Below, piece after piece: positions 10,362 through 19,971 of a DNA stretch of 29,982 bases. The stretch is from Chara braunii. Lineage: Eukaryota; Streptophyta; Charophyceae; Charales; Characeae. The stretch lies in contig BFEA01000141.1 of assembly GCA_003427395.1 (NCBI GenBank), forward strand, positions 533,561 to 563,542, given 5' to 3'. Position 1 is the stretch's first letter. Each line of letters begins with the position of its first letter. The position numbers were made by a program, and so were the translations under genes. Under the pieces are notes generated by a model. The model did not search any database. It was not told the origin of the DNA and saw only the letters and a program-made list of their open reading frames with translations.

Positions 10362-11374
10362 GAGCTCATGTATCAGCGATGGTGCTCTGGCAGCGTGCAA
10401 TACACCAGCTGAAGCATGGGGCCAGGAGCTTGGAGCAAGAGGACGGTATTGAGAGAACAACCAGAGATTTGCAAGGGAGCGATGCCACAGAGGACTCCGA
10501 ATTTAGAATCTGTGAAAGGATGCCTGCGCGCGGAGAGGTGAACGAAGAGACGTATGAAAGCCAAGGGGCAAAGGATCAGAATGGTCATGGGAAAGTTGCT
10601 GGTGCATACAGCTCACAAACAGGAGAGCAAATTGATAGCCGGCAACCGTACTGCTTCCTGGGCCTCTCGGGTGTATACGACATAGGCCGTCACTATGCCT
10701 TTGAGCAAAGGAGAGGAGTTGCAGGGATCTCCTGCATGCGGCCAGCCATTGGTGGAGTGGACAAGTTCGATGCCTTTTCCCCGAGCCTCCTCTTTGCCTT
10801 GATGGGATCGATGCAGATATCCAATGGCAATGGCTGTACACACTGTACTCCATGCACTGAACCTGCCAAGGACCATGTCAAGTCCACATTGCGCTCATTA
10901 AGGGGTGAAAAATCTGCAGCACACTCAAAGAAGAACCAGATGCGCCTGTACTCTTACATGGATGATCTTCCCGGGGCTCGTGCTGCTCGAAAGGAAAACC
11001 CTGCACTAGATGGAAGGCCTATCATTTCCACACCCAGGCCGAGCACAGAGAAGGCCGTTAACACCAACCGACACTCAGATTACCAGAGGTTTGACAGTTC
11101 AAGGGCTACCTGTGTTGTGCCACCCTGCCTGCTCCTCTGCAGCCCTGGAGATAAGACTGTGCCCGTGGACTCGAGTCTCGCACTTGAGAAGGCCCTTCTG
11201 CGAATTGGCTGCCATGCCAAGGCTATCCTTTATGATGATTTGGGGCATACGGATTTCTCAATTTGGGGAACAAAAACACATTGTAAGACAATTGACGAGC
11301 TCGGTCCGCATGTGAGTGACATTTTGGATGTGGTGAGTGAACGGATTCCTCTGGACTCAATGTGCTGGGACTGA
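10362..11374 (+). CDS. Terminal exon of an isoprenylcysteine methylesterase-like alpha/beta hydrolase
   Basis: Plant isoprenylcysteine methylesterases (ICME) are membrane-associated alpha/beta hydrolases that remove the methyl ester from prenylated protein C-termini and affect abscisic-acid signalling. The exon begins after TGCCTCAACAG with GAHVSAMVLWQRAI, which matches the sequence following the nucleophile elbow (GQSAGAH in the family) and implies a phase-1 intron splitting that Gly codon. Further family blocks are FLGLSGVYDIGRHYAFEQRRGV, FSPSLLF, LLLCSPGDKTVP (probable catalytic Asp at 11150-11152) and ILYDDLGHTDFSIW (probable catalytic His at 11246-11248), then a C-terminal helix to the TGA at 11372. 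The nucleophile exon and N-terminus are not visible in the window. Two long hydrophilic insertions (about 50 and 95 residues) interrupt the family core. The frame is open across about 340 codons, which argues for a gene still under selection. A broader BD-FAE/carboxylesterase assignment is the alternative. Confidence 0.7.
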
Positions 11375-13290
11375 CATGCTAGCTGCAGCCTTCTGGGTAC
11401 TAGATTCACTATCATGCGCTCCGTTCACAGACAATGTCCACTTGAATCAAGTTGAACGTAGTGTAACCTCCTGCAATACAGTTTTGCTTGCCACCATTTA
11501 CGGTAATGGAGCATGGAAGGAGCCGGTTAGACTCGATATCTTGGGTCTGAAGTGCAAAGGCCAGTTACCATGTGTGAAAGCCAAAACACTGGATCATACT
11601 CTCCGAAGTAATGGACTTGAAAGTAGTATAGACTCCAGCGCAATTCAGTTATTGGAGAAGTCCAACTTATCCTGTTCATGTCTCGCACATCAGCTGGCGG
11701 CACATTTTGTTGGCCTGCGATATGGTTTAGTGCTACTGCTGGGTAACGTCCTGCTTTCTCCGGGACATAAGGATGCTGCTACTTTCTAAAGGTCACAAAG
11801 CTGCTGCCATGCACCATGTTTGATTCCCTATTGTGGAGTTCAGGGTTCGTTCAACAGCACCACATGGTTCGTTTTTCTGCACGCTTTGCTCTCACTGAGT
11901 CTGCTGTGATAGTTATCAGGGGCGTGCCTTTCGTGCACTTTTATGTGATCTGGGATGGCAATCAGCGCTAACGAAGGTTGATGTATGTGGCTGGTAGATA
12001 GCCAGGAAGTTTGTGCAACCTGGTACGCAAGCCGGCAGGCATTCCAAGGGTAGGCCGATATGGTCCTCTGTGTGAGTTCCTCCTGTGGCCAAGATTACTG
12101 ATTGTGAAGAATGCCATTCAACCCCTGCTGTGATTTGCAGGAACTTGCGTATAGCGCTTCTCTCATGGGCTTTAAAAAGTGATGTTGCACTGTTGACACA
12201 CAGTGTGGCAATCTGCCAGCTGTTCAGAAGGATATTGCAGAGTGATTGGTTGGTGTGTTGGGGAAATCTTCAGTGTAAAGGAGGTCGGCAAAAACGTATT
12301 GGCTGTCCAGGCTGTTGACATCAGGTATCTGATGTGAGCTGGAGGGTTTCCAAGATAAATGGACAATTGATGGACATCATCTTCATGCGTATGCATGTTA
12401 CCTTGCTGCTGGACTCAATGGCGAAATCATATGACGACGGTCAGGGGGAGGAGAGGTCTGAAACGATGGTGAGGAGAACTGAAAACAACGAAATGACAGT
12501 GATAGGGAGAGGCAGGTGTTTGATTGCAGGTATGCTCGTCTTGCAGGAGAAGTCGAGCAGAGCTGTTCGCTGAAACGATGCTTACAGGGTTATCCCTCAT
12601 AGTTGGAGAGAAAAAGAAAACAAAAACATAGCAGTGATAAGGAGAGGCTAACGGTTGATGTATGACAGCTGTGAGTCTAAATTTCAAAGCTCATTGTGTG
12701 GACTGATGGAACCAGCGTTGCTGTTCTTGTGTGGGAGCAGCACCTGCGTGTGTGGTCGGCATTTAGAGAACGTTTTTAGTTTGTGTGCTTGGTTATCTGA
12801 TAGAGACTGAGGAACTAGTTGTTTGATGATGTATGACAGTTGATTGTGTCAGTTAAATTTTTAAAGCTTATTTTGCGAACTAATGGAAGCAGAGCTTCTG
12901 TTCTTGTTTGGAAACAACGTCTGCATGTGTGGTCAGCATTTAGAGAAGATCTGTCTTTAGTTTGTGTGATTGGTTATCTGACGGAGCCTATGCTACTGTG
13001 CCACAGGGGAGCTTTCATTGCACCGACCATGATTAGTATTTATCCACCCCCGGACCAGATAACGTTTATCCGATGGAGAAGATTTGGATCCATATCATCG
13101 GCAGATTGGCCACAGTTGGGTAGAGATCCTCTGATTTAGAGATTATCTTCATACATGAGACCCCGGTGTCCAATGGTGTTGTTTCAAGTCAGTCGGTAAG
13201 AAAAGACGAGCATAGGATACAGAACGGTTTTTGCGGTAATTTAGTATGTAGAGGTTAATCATAACGTTTTCATTACCTGTCCCATGTGCT
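11375..13290 (+). other. Non-coding region downstream of the esterase exon
   Basis: This is probably 3' UTR and intergenic DNA. An open frame at 11337-11789 shows no family I recognise and overlaps the end of the esterase exon in another frame, so it is not called. The segment holds a 171-bp-period duplication (12657-12986). It also has a related pair of short phrases (AACGAAATGACAGTGATAGGGAGAGG near 12487; GCAGTGATAAGGAGAGG near 12631). Confidence 0.5.
12657..12986. repeat. Two-copy tandem duplication, period 171 bp
   Basis: Copy one (12657-~12806) and copy two (12828-~12986) both start GATGTATGACAG. Both contain AAAGCT(C/T)ATT, CTGTTCTTGT, TGTGTGGTC(G/A)GCATTTAGAGAA and TTTAGTTTGTGTG, and both end GGTTATCTGA. 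Many substitutions separate them, so the duplication is old. Confidence 0.8.
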
Positions 13291-13340
13291 AACCCTGACG
13301 ATGGCCGTTTTGGCGAGCCGGCCAAAACACGTGTCGGGTC
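13291..13340 (+). ncRNA. Degenerate hammerhead-ribozyme-like motif
   Basis: The core CTGACGA (13295-13301) is followed by a stem of TGGCCG (13302-13307) with CGGCCA (13319-13324). Then come AAA, a self-complementary ACACGTGT and C (13335), where a hammerhead would be cleaved. This order (CUGANGA, stem II, GAAA, short stem III, NUH) is the hammerhead arrangement. Very similar short-stem-III motifs are known from Penelope-like retroelements. The G of the invariant GAAA appears changed to A, and stem I pairing (AACC with GGGT) is weak, so activity is doubtful. No retroelement protein is seen nearby. Confidence 0.4.
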
Positions 13341-13796
13341 TTCGCCATTGTCCTTCATGTCCATGGCGCTGTGCACCTAATTTTGACCTGTTGGCTGTTT
13401 TTTACTGAATTCTATTTGGTCCGACTCCCGCTCAGGGGTAACTATGTTCTCCCTTTTGTTCTTTTCTCCCACCTCTCTGCTTTTTTATTTCCGGTGTGAG
13501 TTTTGTCCCTTGCATGGCTTTAGTCTATCATTCTTTTGAATATACAGTAAGGATGAAACCACATACCTCAGTATCAGTTCCACAGCACCATCTGGTAAGT
13601 GAGATGACTGTAAGGGTCTTGTTATCTGGCAGGCACCAACGTAACAAACTTGATTATTATGGCCAAAATCAGCAAACTGGACTGAAGGTAGCTTGTAAGG
13701 AATGATAAACTCCCTTTGACTGGTCAACCTTCTTGGTTATTGATACAAATTTGAGGTGATACCTGACGTTTCTTTCTCAACACTCATGCCTGAAGA

Positions 13797-14036
13797 ACAT
13801 TTCCCCTTCCTTCATCCCTCCCTCCCTTCCTCCCTTACATCCTCCCTCCATCCCTTCCCTAACTCCCCCCCCTTTCTTTCCTCCACTCCTTTTCCCTCTC
13901 GCCGCACCTTCCCTTCTCTCCCTTCTCTCCCTTCCTTTCCTTCCTTCTCCTTCTTTCTCCTTCTTCCCTTCCTTGTCTTACCTCCCTTTCCTCCCTCCCC
14001 TCCCTTCCCTCCTTTCCCTTCCTTCCCTCCCTTCTG
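13797..14036. repeat. Polypyrimidine tract (plus strand), about 240 bp
   Basis: The plus strand is almost purely C and T (CCCTT, TTCC and CTCC units) with only scattered purines, in contrast to both flanks. Such long homopyrimidine/homopurine DNA can form triplex structures. The open frame across it is a composition artefact. Confidence 0.85.
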
Positions 14037-14121
14037 TTACATGCTGAGCCTGCACACGGGGCCCATTTACAGGGCCCGACGGTTGATGAGGGGCCCCCAG
14101 GCCGCACGCCATCCAGCGTGC

Positions 14122-14184
14122 ACCCTGGAGGCCCACGGTGGCCTTTCTAGGCCGCAGGTACAGCCTGAGGCAGCATTCATTCAT

Positions 14185-14227
<43 letters not shown>

Positions 14228-14231
14228 TTTG
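14122..14231 (+). repeat. (ATTT)n-tailed repeat unit, copy 1
   Basis: The unit starts ACCCTGGAGGCCCACGG, has a GGCC-rich body and ends in CATTCATTC and then more than ten ATTT units. A near-identical unit lies at 18066-18163. The minus-strand gypsy element begins immediately after its tail at 14232. Sequence upstream (14041-14121) is a GC-rich stretch not present in copy 2. Confidence 0.8.
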
Positions 14232-15276
14232 TGCAAGGAACATGAATGTGGACGAAGCACAGAAATCCAAATTGCAAAATCACACTGAAGTCCAAGTAGT
14301 CAAAGCAAGAGCAGATAGCACAATGGAACCGATTAACCATCCATTTGAGAACGATACAGAACAATCGTGAGTCAGTGTCCAAGCCCAATCGGGCAACACC
14401 AACAGCATAACCCAATGTAGCTCTCTCTCTTGATTGGCGCCAGGCGCCCTATCTACTCCACAGCCTAACACTACAACTACAGCATGGAAGCAACCAGACA
14501 ACTTGACGACCAGGGAGTGATGACGTCAACACCAATGCCAACCTCCTCTCCACCAGGTACGTCTCTCTCTTCTCCCTCACTCTCCCTTGTTATCCCACAC
14601 AGCGCCCCTCACTTCCAAAGAACCACCTTCGCCCTTCACCTCCTCTGCGCCCACAGGCAGCCCGACTATGACCGCCAGCGCCCTGCGCCCAGGCTGCGCT
14701 CTACCACTTAGCGGTAGCCTGCTTCTCTCAGCCACTGCGCAGCGCAAGTGCTAGCGCTACAATGCAGCAGCGTGCCCGCAATGCCTGCATTGGCCAAGAT
14801 CCCTCCCCACTCGCCCTCCCTGCCTATATGCCAGTGTTGCGTGTGGGCAGCCTCCCTTGAGCCTGCGCCTGGGCCCCAGTACCTGTACCCAGGCCCAATG
14901 CGGTTGGGGCCCAGGGGATGCAGTTGCGCCTCTTTCATCAAGGCCTGCGACCAGATTCAGATAGTGGACCGGTTTGCCATTGGCATTTTCGGACTCTATA
15001 TCCAGCATGCATTGTCGGCCTCACGTTTATGTGCCCAGGGCCTAACCAATCCTGGGGCCCTGGGATTTCTGCATTTGTAGAGATCCGATACTCGGTGCAC
15101 TCCAACCAACTGGCGTGCAGCAACTGTATGGACCCCACTTCGTGAAATGTTTGAACAAAGGGCTCTTGTTGATTTGTTGGCCCGCCTTCACTTAGGGCAG
15201 GCACGAGGCTTGCTGGGGGCCTTAGCCCAGAACATGTACATCACGGCGAGGCCCATTTGAGGGCTCAATCCTCACA
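14232..15276 (-). mobile_element. 3' LTR of the internally deleted gypsy (1045 bp)
   Basis: On the minus strand the LTR starts TGTGAGG (15276) after the purine tract CTAAGGGGGATGGAA and ends TTCCTTGCA (14232). It shares its ends, the CCTAAGTGAAGGC block and a terminal-region hairpin (14436-14448, GGCGCC-A-GGCGCC) with the other LTRs, but is longer and clearly diverged from them. The integrase stop codon overlaps the LTR start. Confidence 0.8.
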
Positions 15277-17560
15277 TTCCATCCCCCTTAGCTTCGAAAG
15301 TCCGCTGAGATGCTTGCTTCACAGGTGCCTTCCCTTTTAACATCCTCTCATATTCTGCCACCACTTGAGGAGCTGTGTCAATCAGTTCCTCTCTGGTGAA
15401 CCACCGATCTTCTTTTGGATCCGTATGATGTCTGAATCTGACGCGATATTCTCTCTTGGGTTTGGGAGGTCTTCCTCTACCCAGTGGCTTTGGAACAGGC
15501 AGGTCTCTGTGATCCACAATGTCGTCGATGTCCACTTGGCCATCAATGGTTGGGGGCAGCATCGATCTCCTTGAAGGGAATTGATCTGTCTCAGCGAAAG
15601 GTGCAAGCTTTGAGGCATGAAAGACAGGGTGAGTGTGCAAGTGACCAGGGATGCGGATAACATAGGTAGGACCATCCATCTCATCCCCAACTATGTCCAG
15701 GACTTCCCAGGGACCAAAATACTGAGGCATTAGTTTACGAGAGATACCGAATTCTTGTCCTACCTCACTAGCCTTGACCCAGACACGTTCCCCTACGTGA
15801 AATGAGGACTATCGACGATGTTTGTTCTCAGAAGCAATCATTGCTTGCTGAGCTTTCCTGATGTGCTCGACAGCTTCTGTAGCAACTTTTCATACTGCAC
15901 ACCATACTCAAGTGTGCCTGGAGTTGCAGAAGGTCGATTTTCAGGTAGGAGGAAGTCCATAGCTGATCTAGGCTTCCATCCCAAGTGTAGCTGATTAGGA
16001 CTAACGTCGGTACTGCTGTGTACAGCGTTGTTGTACAGGCTGGCGATGAGAGGCAACTTCTCATCCCAGTCATCCAGGATGGGCTTGATGTAATGCCTCA
16101 GTAGGTGTTGTACAACTGTGTTCATCTGCTCGGCTTGTTCGTTGGCTTCGGGATGATTCCCTGAAGTCATCTGAAGTTGACTGCCCATCTGCTCAGCAGT
16201 CTTCTTCCACAACTCACTTGTGAATCGGACATCTCTGTCACTAACGATTGACTTAGGTAGTCCAAAATCACGCACCCAGTTGTCCATAAACAACTTGATG
16301 ACGTGTTCAGTCCTTGCGGTCTCTGGCATGGCAATTAGTCTAGCGTACTTGGTGAATCGGTCTATGATGACAAAGATGTGCCTCTTGCCACTCCTACTGG
16401 TCACCAGGGTGTCCATGAAGTCCATAGAAACACTCTGTCCCGGACCAGCAGGGATAGGTAAGGGCTTCAGCAACCCAAGCGGTGCTTGAGTTCGCGGCTT
16501 ATCCCGCTGACAGACCTGACAGGTCTCCACATACTTCTTTGCATCTTCTATCATTCCGGGCCACCAAAATCGTTGTACTAGATTGGCACTCGTCTTTTTG
16601 TAGCCAAAGTGTCCGGTTGCGTCATGACATTCTCCTAAGAATAAACTATGCAAACGTTCACTAGATGGGACAACTAACCTTTTAAATTCGGCCTTATCAA
16701 GAAAGAGAAGCCCGTCCACCATCACAAACTCATCTTCTGTGGCCTTGTCTTTTGCCTGAAGTTTGCGTATGATATTTATCGTGACAGGGTTTTCCTGATA
16801 GGCTCCCACCAACGATTGAGTTAGTTCCTCAGATACACCAAACTCAGAAACTAGCGCCCCTAGGTAGTCTGCTCTACGTGACAGCGCATTTGCAACCTTG
16901 TTGTATTCTCCCTTCAGATACTCTAGCTGGAAGTCATACTGATATATGACCTCAATCCAGCGCTTGAGTGCATCAGAAAGAGCCGGTTGAGTCTTGATCC
17001 ATTTGAGGGTCTGATGGTCAGTTCTCAAGTAGAAAAACCGTCCCAACAGAAAGTGCCTCCAATGGACAAGGGCTTTGTAGAGAGCATAGAGTTCCCTTTC
17101 ATAGGTGGACTTTGCCAGTTTCTTTGATGGCATCTTTTTGCTCGTATACTCAATCGGTCTCAACTTTTTCCCATCCTGCTGAGCCAGCACTGCGCCAATG
17201 CCGTATTGGCTTGCGTCAGTGGTCACTACGAATGGCTTCTAAGGATCGGCACCATGAGAACCTCATGATTCATGAGTGCATGCTTCAATCGTTTGAAAGC
17301 AGCCTCGCACTCATCACTCCAGTCCCATGGCGTGCCAAGTCGAGTTAGATCAGTCAAAGGAAAGGCGACTGTGGAATAGTTCTTTACGAAGTTTCTATAG
17401 TCGCCGCACATTCCTAAGAAAGATCTGACCTAAGTAACAGTCTGAGGTCGTGGCCAGTCCCTGATACTAGCCACCTTCGCATCTTCCGGCCTAATACCTT
17501 TCGCAGATACTTCATGACCCAAGTATAAGATCTTAGTGCGTCCAAACTCACATTTCTTTA
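15272..17560 (-). pseudogene. pol: Gypsy pol remnant: RT end, RNase H, integrase
   Basis: The remnant starts inside RT at a LYLGHE-like block (about 17545). A TAG in the phrase before RSFLGM follows near 17431. A frame change at ~17230 leads to the long frame 17226-15838. That frame has RNase H blocks TTDASQYGIGAVLAQQ, YERELYALYKAL, LRTDHQTL and KVANALSRR. The integrase zinc finger is ECHDATGHFGYKK with CQVCQRDK, and the core has SMDFMDTL, VSDRDVRF and HPEANEQAEQMN (D,D,E kept, though a usually invariant Gly near the Glu is itself Glu). A frameshift near 15885 and a TAG at 15809-15811 precede the C-terminal part (15730-15272): VFHASKLAPF, then a chromodomain-like YRVRFRHHTDPKEDRWFTREEL. Close relative of the element at 25012-29982. 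Confidence 0.85.
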
Positions 17561-17561
17561 G

Positions 17562-18034
17562 GCCCAATGCGGTTGGGGCCCAGGGGATGCAGTTGCGCCT
17601 CTTTCATCAAGGCCTGCGACCAGATTCAGATAGTGGACCGGTTTGCCATTGGCANATGCGGTTGGGGCCCAGGGGATGCAGTTGCGCCTCTTTCATCAAG
17701 GCCTGCGACCAGATTCAGATAGTGGACCGGTTTGCCATTGGCATTTTCGGCCTCTATATCCAGCATGCATTGTCGGCCTCACATTTATGTGCCCAGGGCC
17801 TAACCAATTCTGGGGCCCTGGGATTTCTGCATTTGCAGAGCTCCGATACTCGGTGCACTCCAACCAACTGGCGTGCGGCAACTGTATGGACCCCACTTCG
17901 TGAAATGTTTGAACAAAGGGCTCTTGTTGATTTGCTGGCCCGCCTTCACTTAGGGAGGGCACGAGGCTTGCTGGGGGCCTTAGCCCAGAACATGTACATC
18001 ACGGCAAGGCCCCTTTGAGGGCTCAATCCTCACA
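17562..18034 (-). mobile_element. Partial 5' LTR of the internally deleted gypsy
   Basis: This matches 14891-15276 closely in the same orientation, starting with TGTGAGG at 18034. It is truncated at its inner end, where it meets RT sequence. It contains a duplicated 88-bp block around the single N at 17655. Confidence 0.8.
17567..17743. repeat. 88-bp exact duplication flanking a single N
   Basis: Positions 17567-17654 and 17656-17743 are the same 88 bp, separated by one N. The related LTR at 14891-15000 has this block once. That is the typical appearance of two contig ends that overlap but were joined with a minimal gap. Confidence 0.85.
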
Positions 18035-18038
18035 TTTC

Positions 18039-18190
18039 AATATGCTGCCCTACTTTGTCTGTTCAACCCTGGAGGCCCACGGTGGCCTTTATAGGCCGCA
18101 GGTACAACCTGAGGCAGCATTCATTCATTCATTCATTCATTTATTTATTTATTTATTTATTTGAATATGCTGGCCTACTTTGTCTGTTCA
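18039..18190 (+). repeat. (ATTT)n-tailed unit, copy 2, flanked by 27-bp direct repeats
   Basis: A 98-bp unit (18066-18163) repeats 14122-14231 with two changes in the body and a shorter ATTT tail. It is bracketed by direct repeats of 27 bp (18039-18065 and 18164-18190, starting AATATGCTG, one mismatch). This could be a retroposon target duplication, or one period of a tandem repeat whose first unit was split by the gypsy insertion. Confidence 0.75.
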
Positions 18191-18660
18191 GATGCCGTTT
18201 CGGACTTGCAGTCCCCAAGGCACGACCTTGGGACTGGGTACACCAGAGGCAGGGCCTACAAGAGGCCAGGCGCACTTTGGTGCCTTGCTGCATCAGCAGC
18301 ACAGACTGGACGCCCGGTAGGGCCCAGACCGGCTGGGGCATTTTAGGCCAGCACCAGGTAGACCCAGCCTCGCCCAGCGCTACATATAGCTGGGCAGCGG
18401 CTGGGCACTACACAGTTCGAGTACCTCACTTCTTGGGCGCTACGCTGCTGGACCAGCACCGCACCGATAGTGCTGCGCTGCGTTAGCATTAGCGGAGTAG
18501 GCAGGAGATAGGGCGGAGGCCATACCTGCAGCGTCCGAGCACGTACCTGGGCGCCATAGCTGGACTTGGCTTCAGCGACCTGCAACACAGCGTACACCGG
18601 CATCGTCAGTACTTGGCAGCAGTTACCTGCAGGTGAGACAGTGAGGAGGGCGATATCATC
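18191..18660. other. GC-rich repeat-like DNA without a gene
   Basis: The composition and vocabulary (CCAGGTA, AGCGCTACATATAGCTGGGCAG, GCTGGGC repeats) resemble the GC-rich parts of the shared LTR family. Three AGGTA-type sites occur on the minus strand. No continuous match to those LTRs is evident, so it may be a diverged LTR or a related repeat. Confidence 0.4.
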
Positions 18661-18687
18661 TTCTTCCTCTTTTGTCCGTTCTTGCCC

Positions 18688-18810
18688 TCCACCTCTTCTT
18701 CTTCTTCTTCTTCTTCTTCTTCTTCTTCTTNNNNNNNNNNNNNNNNNNNNNNNNNNNNNNNNNNNNNNNNNNNNNNNNNNNNNNNNNNNNNNNNNNNNNN
18801 NNNNNNNNNN

Positions 18811-18902
<92 letters not shown>
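18688..18902. repeat. Microsatellites around an 80-N gap
   Basis: (CTT)n runs up to 18730, 80 N follow (18731-18810), then (AC)n (18811-~18827) and (AG)n (~18828-18902). The gap is a sequencing or assembly failure within simple repeats. Apparent proteins of repeated Arg-Glu, Ser-Leu or Phe come from these. Confidence 0.95.
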
Positions 18903-18905
<3 letters not shown>

Positions 18906-19355
18906 AGGCAGAAGTTTCATGGGCATGTGCTCAGGATCTGATTCAACATTTTTCTTGCGGCAGACATTGATTGGACACTCGGCCAGGGACTATTTTTTGG
19001 ACTTCGCTATAGCGATCTCGGTCTTCTCCCTCGCCTCCATCTTCGTCTCACCTCCCCCCATCTCTCGTCCGTGGTATCTTCCCCCATGTGCGTGTGCAAG
19101 GAGGGACCTTTCTTCTATGTATGCAGTCCCTCCTCTCTCTCACACATGTGTGGTGTATGATGAGGTGTTGCGTCAGTATCTGACAGGTCAGATCATATCT
19201 TGAGTCTTCCGTTGCGCTACATTGTGCTATTCCATATGTGTTTGGATGTACATTGCTTGTTGATGCTTGGCTGACACAGCATTGTCCATACGAGTCCATT
19301 TCATCACTTTGTGGATCCTTGGCTCCCCCTACATCGCCCGATTGGGCATGCTTCA
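18903..19355 (+). other. Possible LTR upstream of a PBS-like site
   Basis: There is no gene. The stretch ends in CA at 19354-19355, two bases before a primer-binding-site-like sequence, which is how a 5' LTR ends. A TGTGTGGTG start near 19146 could be its left end, but no second copy exists in the window to confirm it. Confidence 0.3.
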
Positions 19356-19357
19356 GT

Positions 19358-19368
19358 TGGTATCGGAG
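19358..19368 (+). promoter_or_regulatory. Primer-binding-site-like sequence
   Basis: TGGTATCGGAG differs by one base from TGGTATCAGAG, the complement of the plant initiator tRNA-Met 3' end used as primer by many plant LTR retrotransposons. No retrotransposon coding sequence follows in this orientation. Confidence 0.35.
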
Positions 19369-19424
19369 ATGCGCTTGTGAATCTCGACTCCCAGATTATA
19401 GATCGATCAATCAACCCGATCGGC

Positions 19425-19488
19425 CGATCAATTGATTGATTGATTGATTGATTGGTTAATTAGGGCTGATTGATTGATTGATTGATTC
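19425..19488. repeat. (ATTG)n microsatellite
   Basis: There are two blocks of TGAT/GATT tetranucleotide repeats, interrupted by GGTTAATTAGGGC. Confidence 0.9.
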
Positions 19489-19619
19489 GTTCCTGATTCA
19501 ACTCTGCCTAGTTGTCATTTCAATTTTTTTCCAGAAATCGAAACCGCTTGTTTTGCGCAAAATTTGTTATCACGAAATCGGAAATTTCCAAGAATCGCGA
19601 GTGATATTTTTTTTGGAAC

Positions 19620-19971
19620 TTGGGAATATTCCACAAAATTATTTCCGTGATTTTTTCTGAATATTCCGTGGAATTATTCTTTTATTTTTCGCGATATAAT
19701 TTCTTGATAATCGGAATATCAATCCGATTTATTTCGCAATTTCATAGGAATATTCCGCGATTTTAAATCGTGATTTTATTTTCTTGAAAATAGGAATATT
19801 TCACGATTTATTTCACGATTTAATTAGGAATATTCTGCGATTTATTTCGTGATTTATTTTCTTGAAAATAGGAATATTCCATTATTTATTTCGCGATTTT
19901 CTTAGAAATATTCCGCGATTATTTTCGTGATTTATTTTCTTGAAAATAGGAATATTCTGCGATTTATTTTG
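19620..19971. repeat. AT-rich tandem repeat, period about 78 bp
   Basis: The phrase CTTGAAAATAGGAATATT begins at 19783, 19861 and 19939, giving exact 78-bp spacing. A diverged copy (CTTGATAATCGGAATAT) begins at 19703. Each period contains two GGAATATT(C) cores and CGATTTATTTCGTGATTT segments. The array stops exactly where the LTR begins at 19972. Related sequence in inverted orientation occurs at 24700-25011. Confidence 0.85.

Larger units (their letters stand above)
14232..18034 (-). mobile_element. Internally deleted Ty3/gypsy element with both LTR ends
   Basis: Read on the minus strand, the element starts with LTR sequence TGTGAGG at 18034 and runs to an abrupt junction near 17561. It continues as RT connection, RNase H and integrase (17560-15277), and ends with a complete LTR (15276-14232). 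Gag, protease, most of RT and the distal half of the 5' LTR are missing. The 5' LTR part corresponds to roughly the first 385-475 bp of the 3' LTR. The outer flanks are TTTG on the left (14228-14231) and TTTC on the right (18035-18038), an acceptable short target duplication with one mismatch. The deletion coincides with an assembly join (N at 17655), so part of it may be an assembly effect. Confidence 0.8.

Noticed and set aside
11337-11789. 150-residue open frame after the esterase exon
   Set aside because: It overlaps the exon end in another frame, has no recognisable motif, and fits 3' UTR sequence.
13756-14370. 204-residue Pro/Ser/Phe-rich open frame
   Set aside because: It is a by-product of the polypyrimidine tract and the ATTT repeat, not a protein.
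18039-18190. SINE insertion with a 27-bp target-site duplication
   Set aside because: It is not excluded, but copy 1 is followed by the same flank once the gypsy insertion is removed, so a tandem duplication is simpler. No pol III promoter boxes were seen in the unit.
18566-19203. Arg-Glu, Ser-Leu, Phe and Thr-His repeat proteins
   Set aside because: They are translations of (CTT)n, (AC)n and (AG)n microsatellites and of the N-gap.
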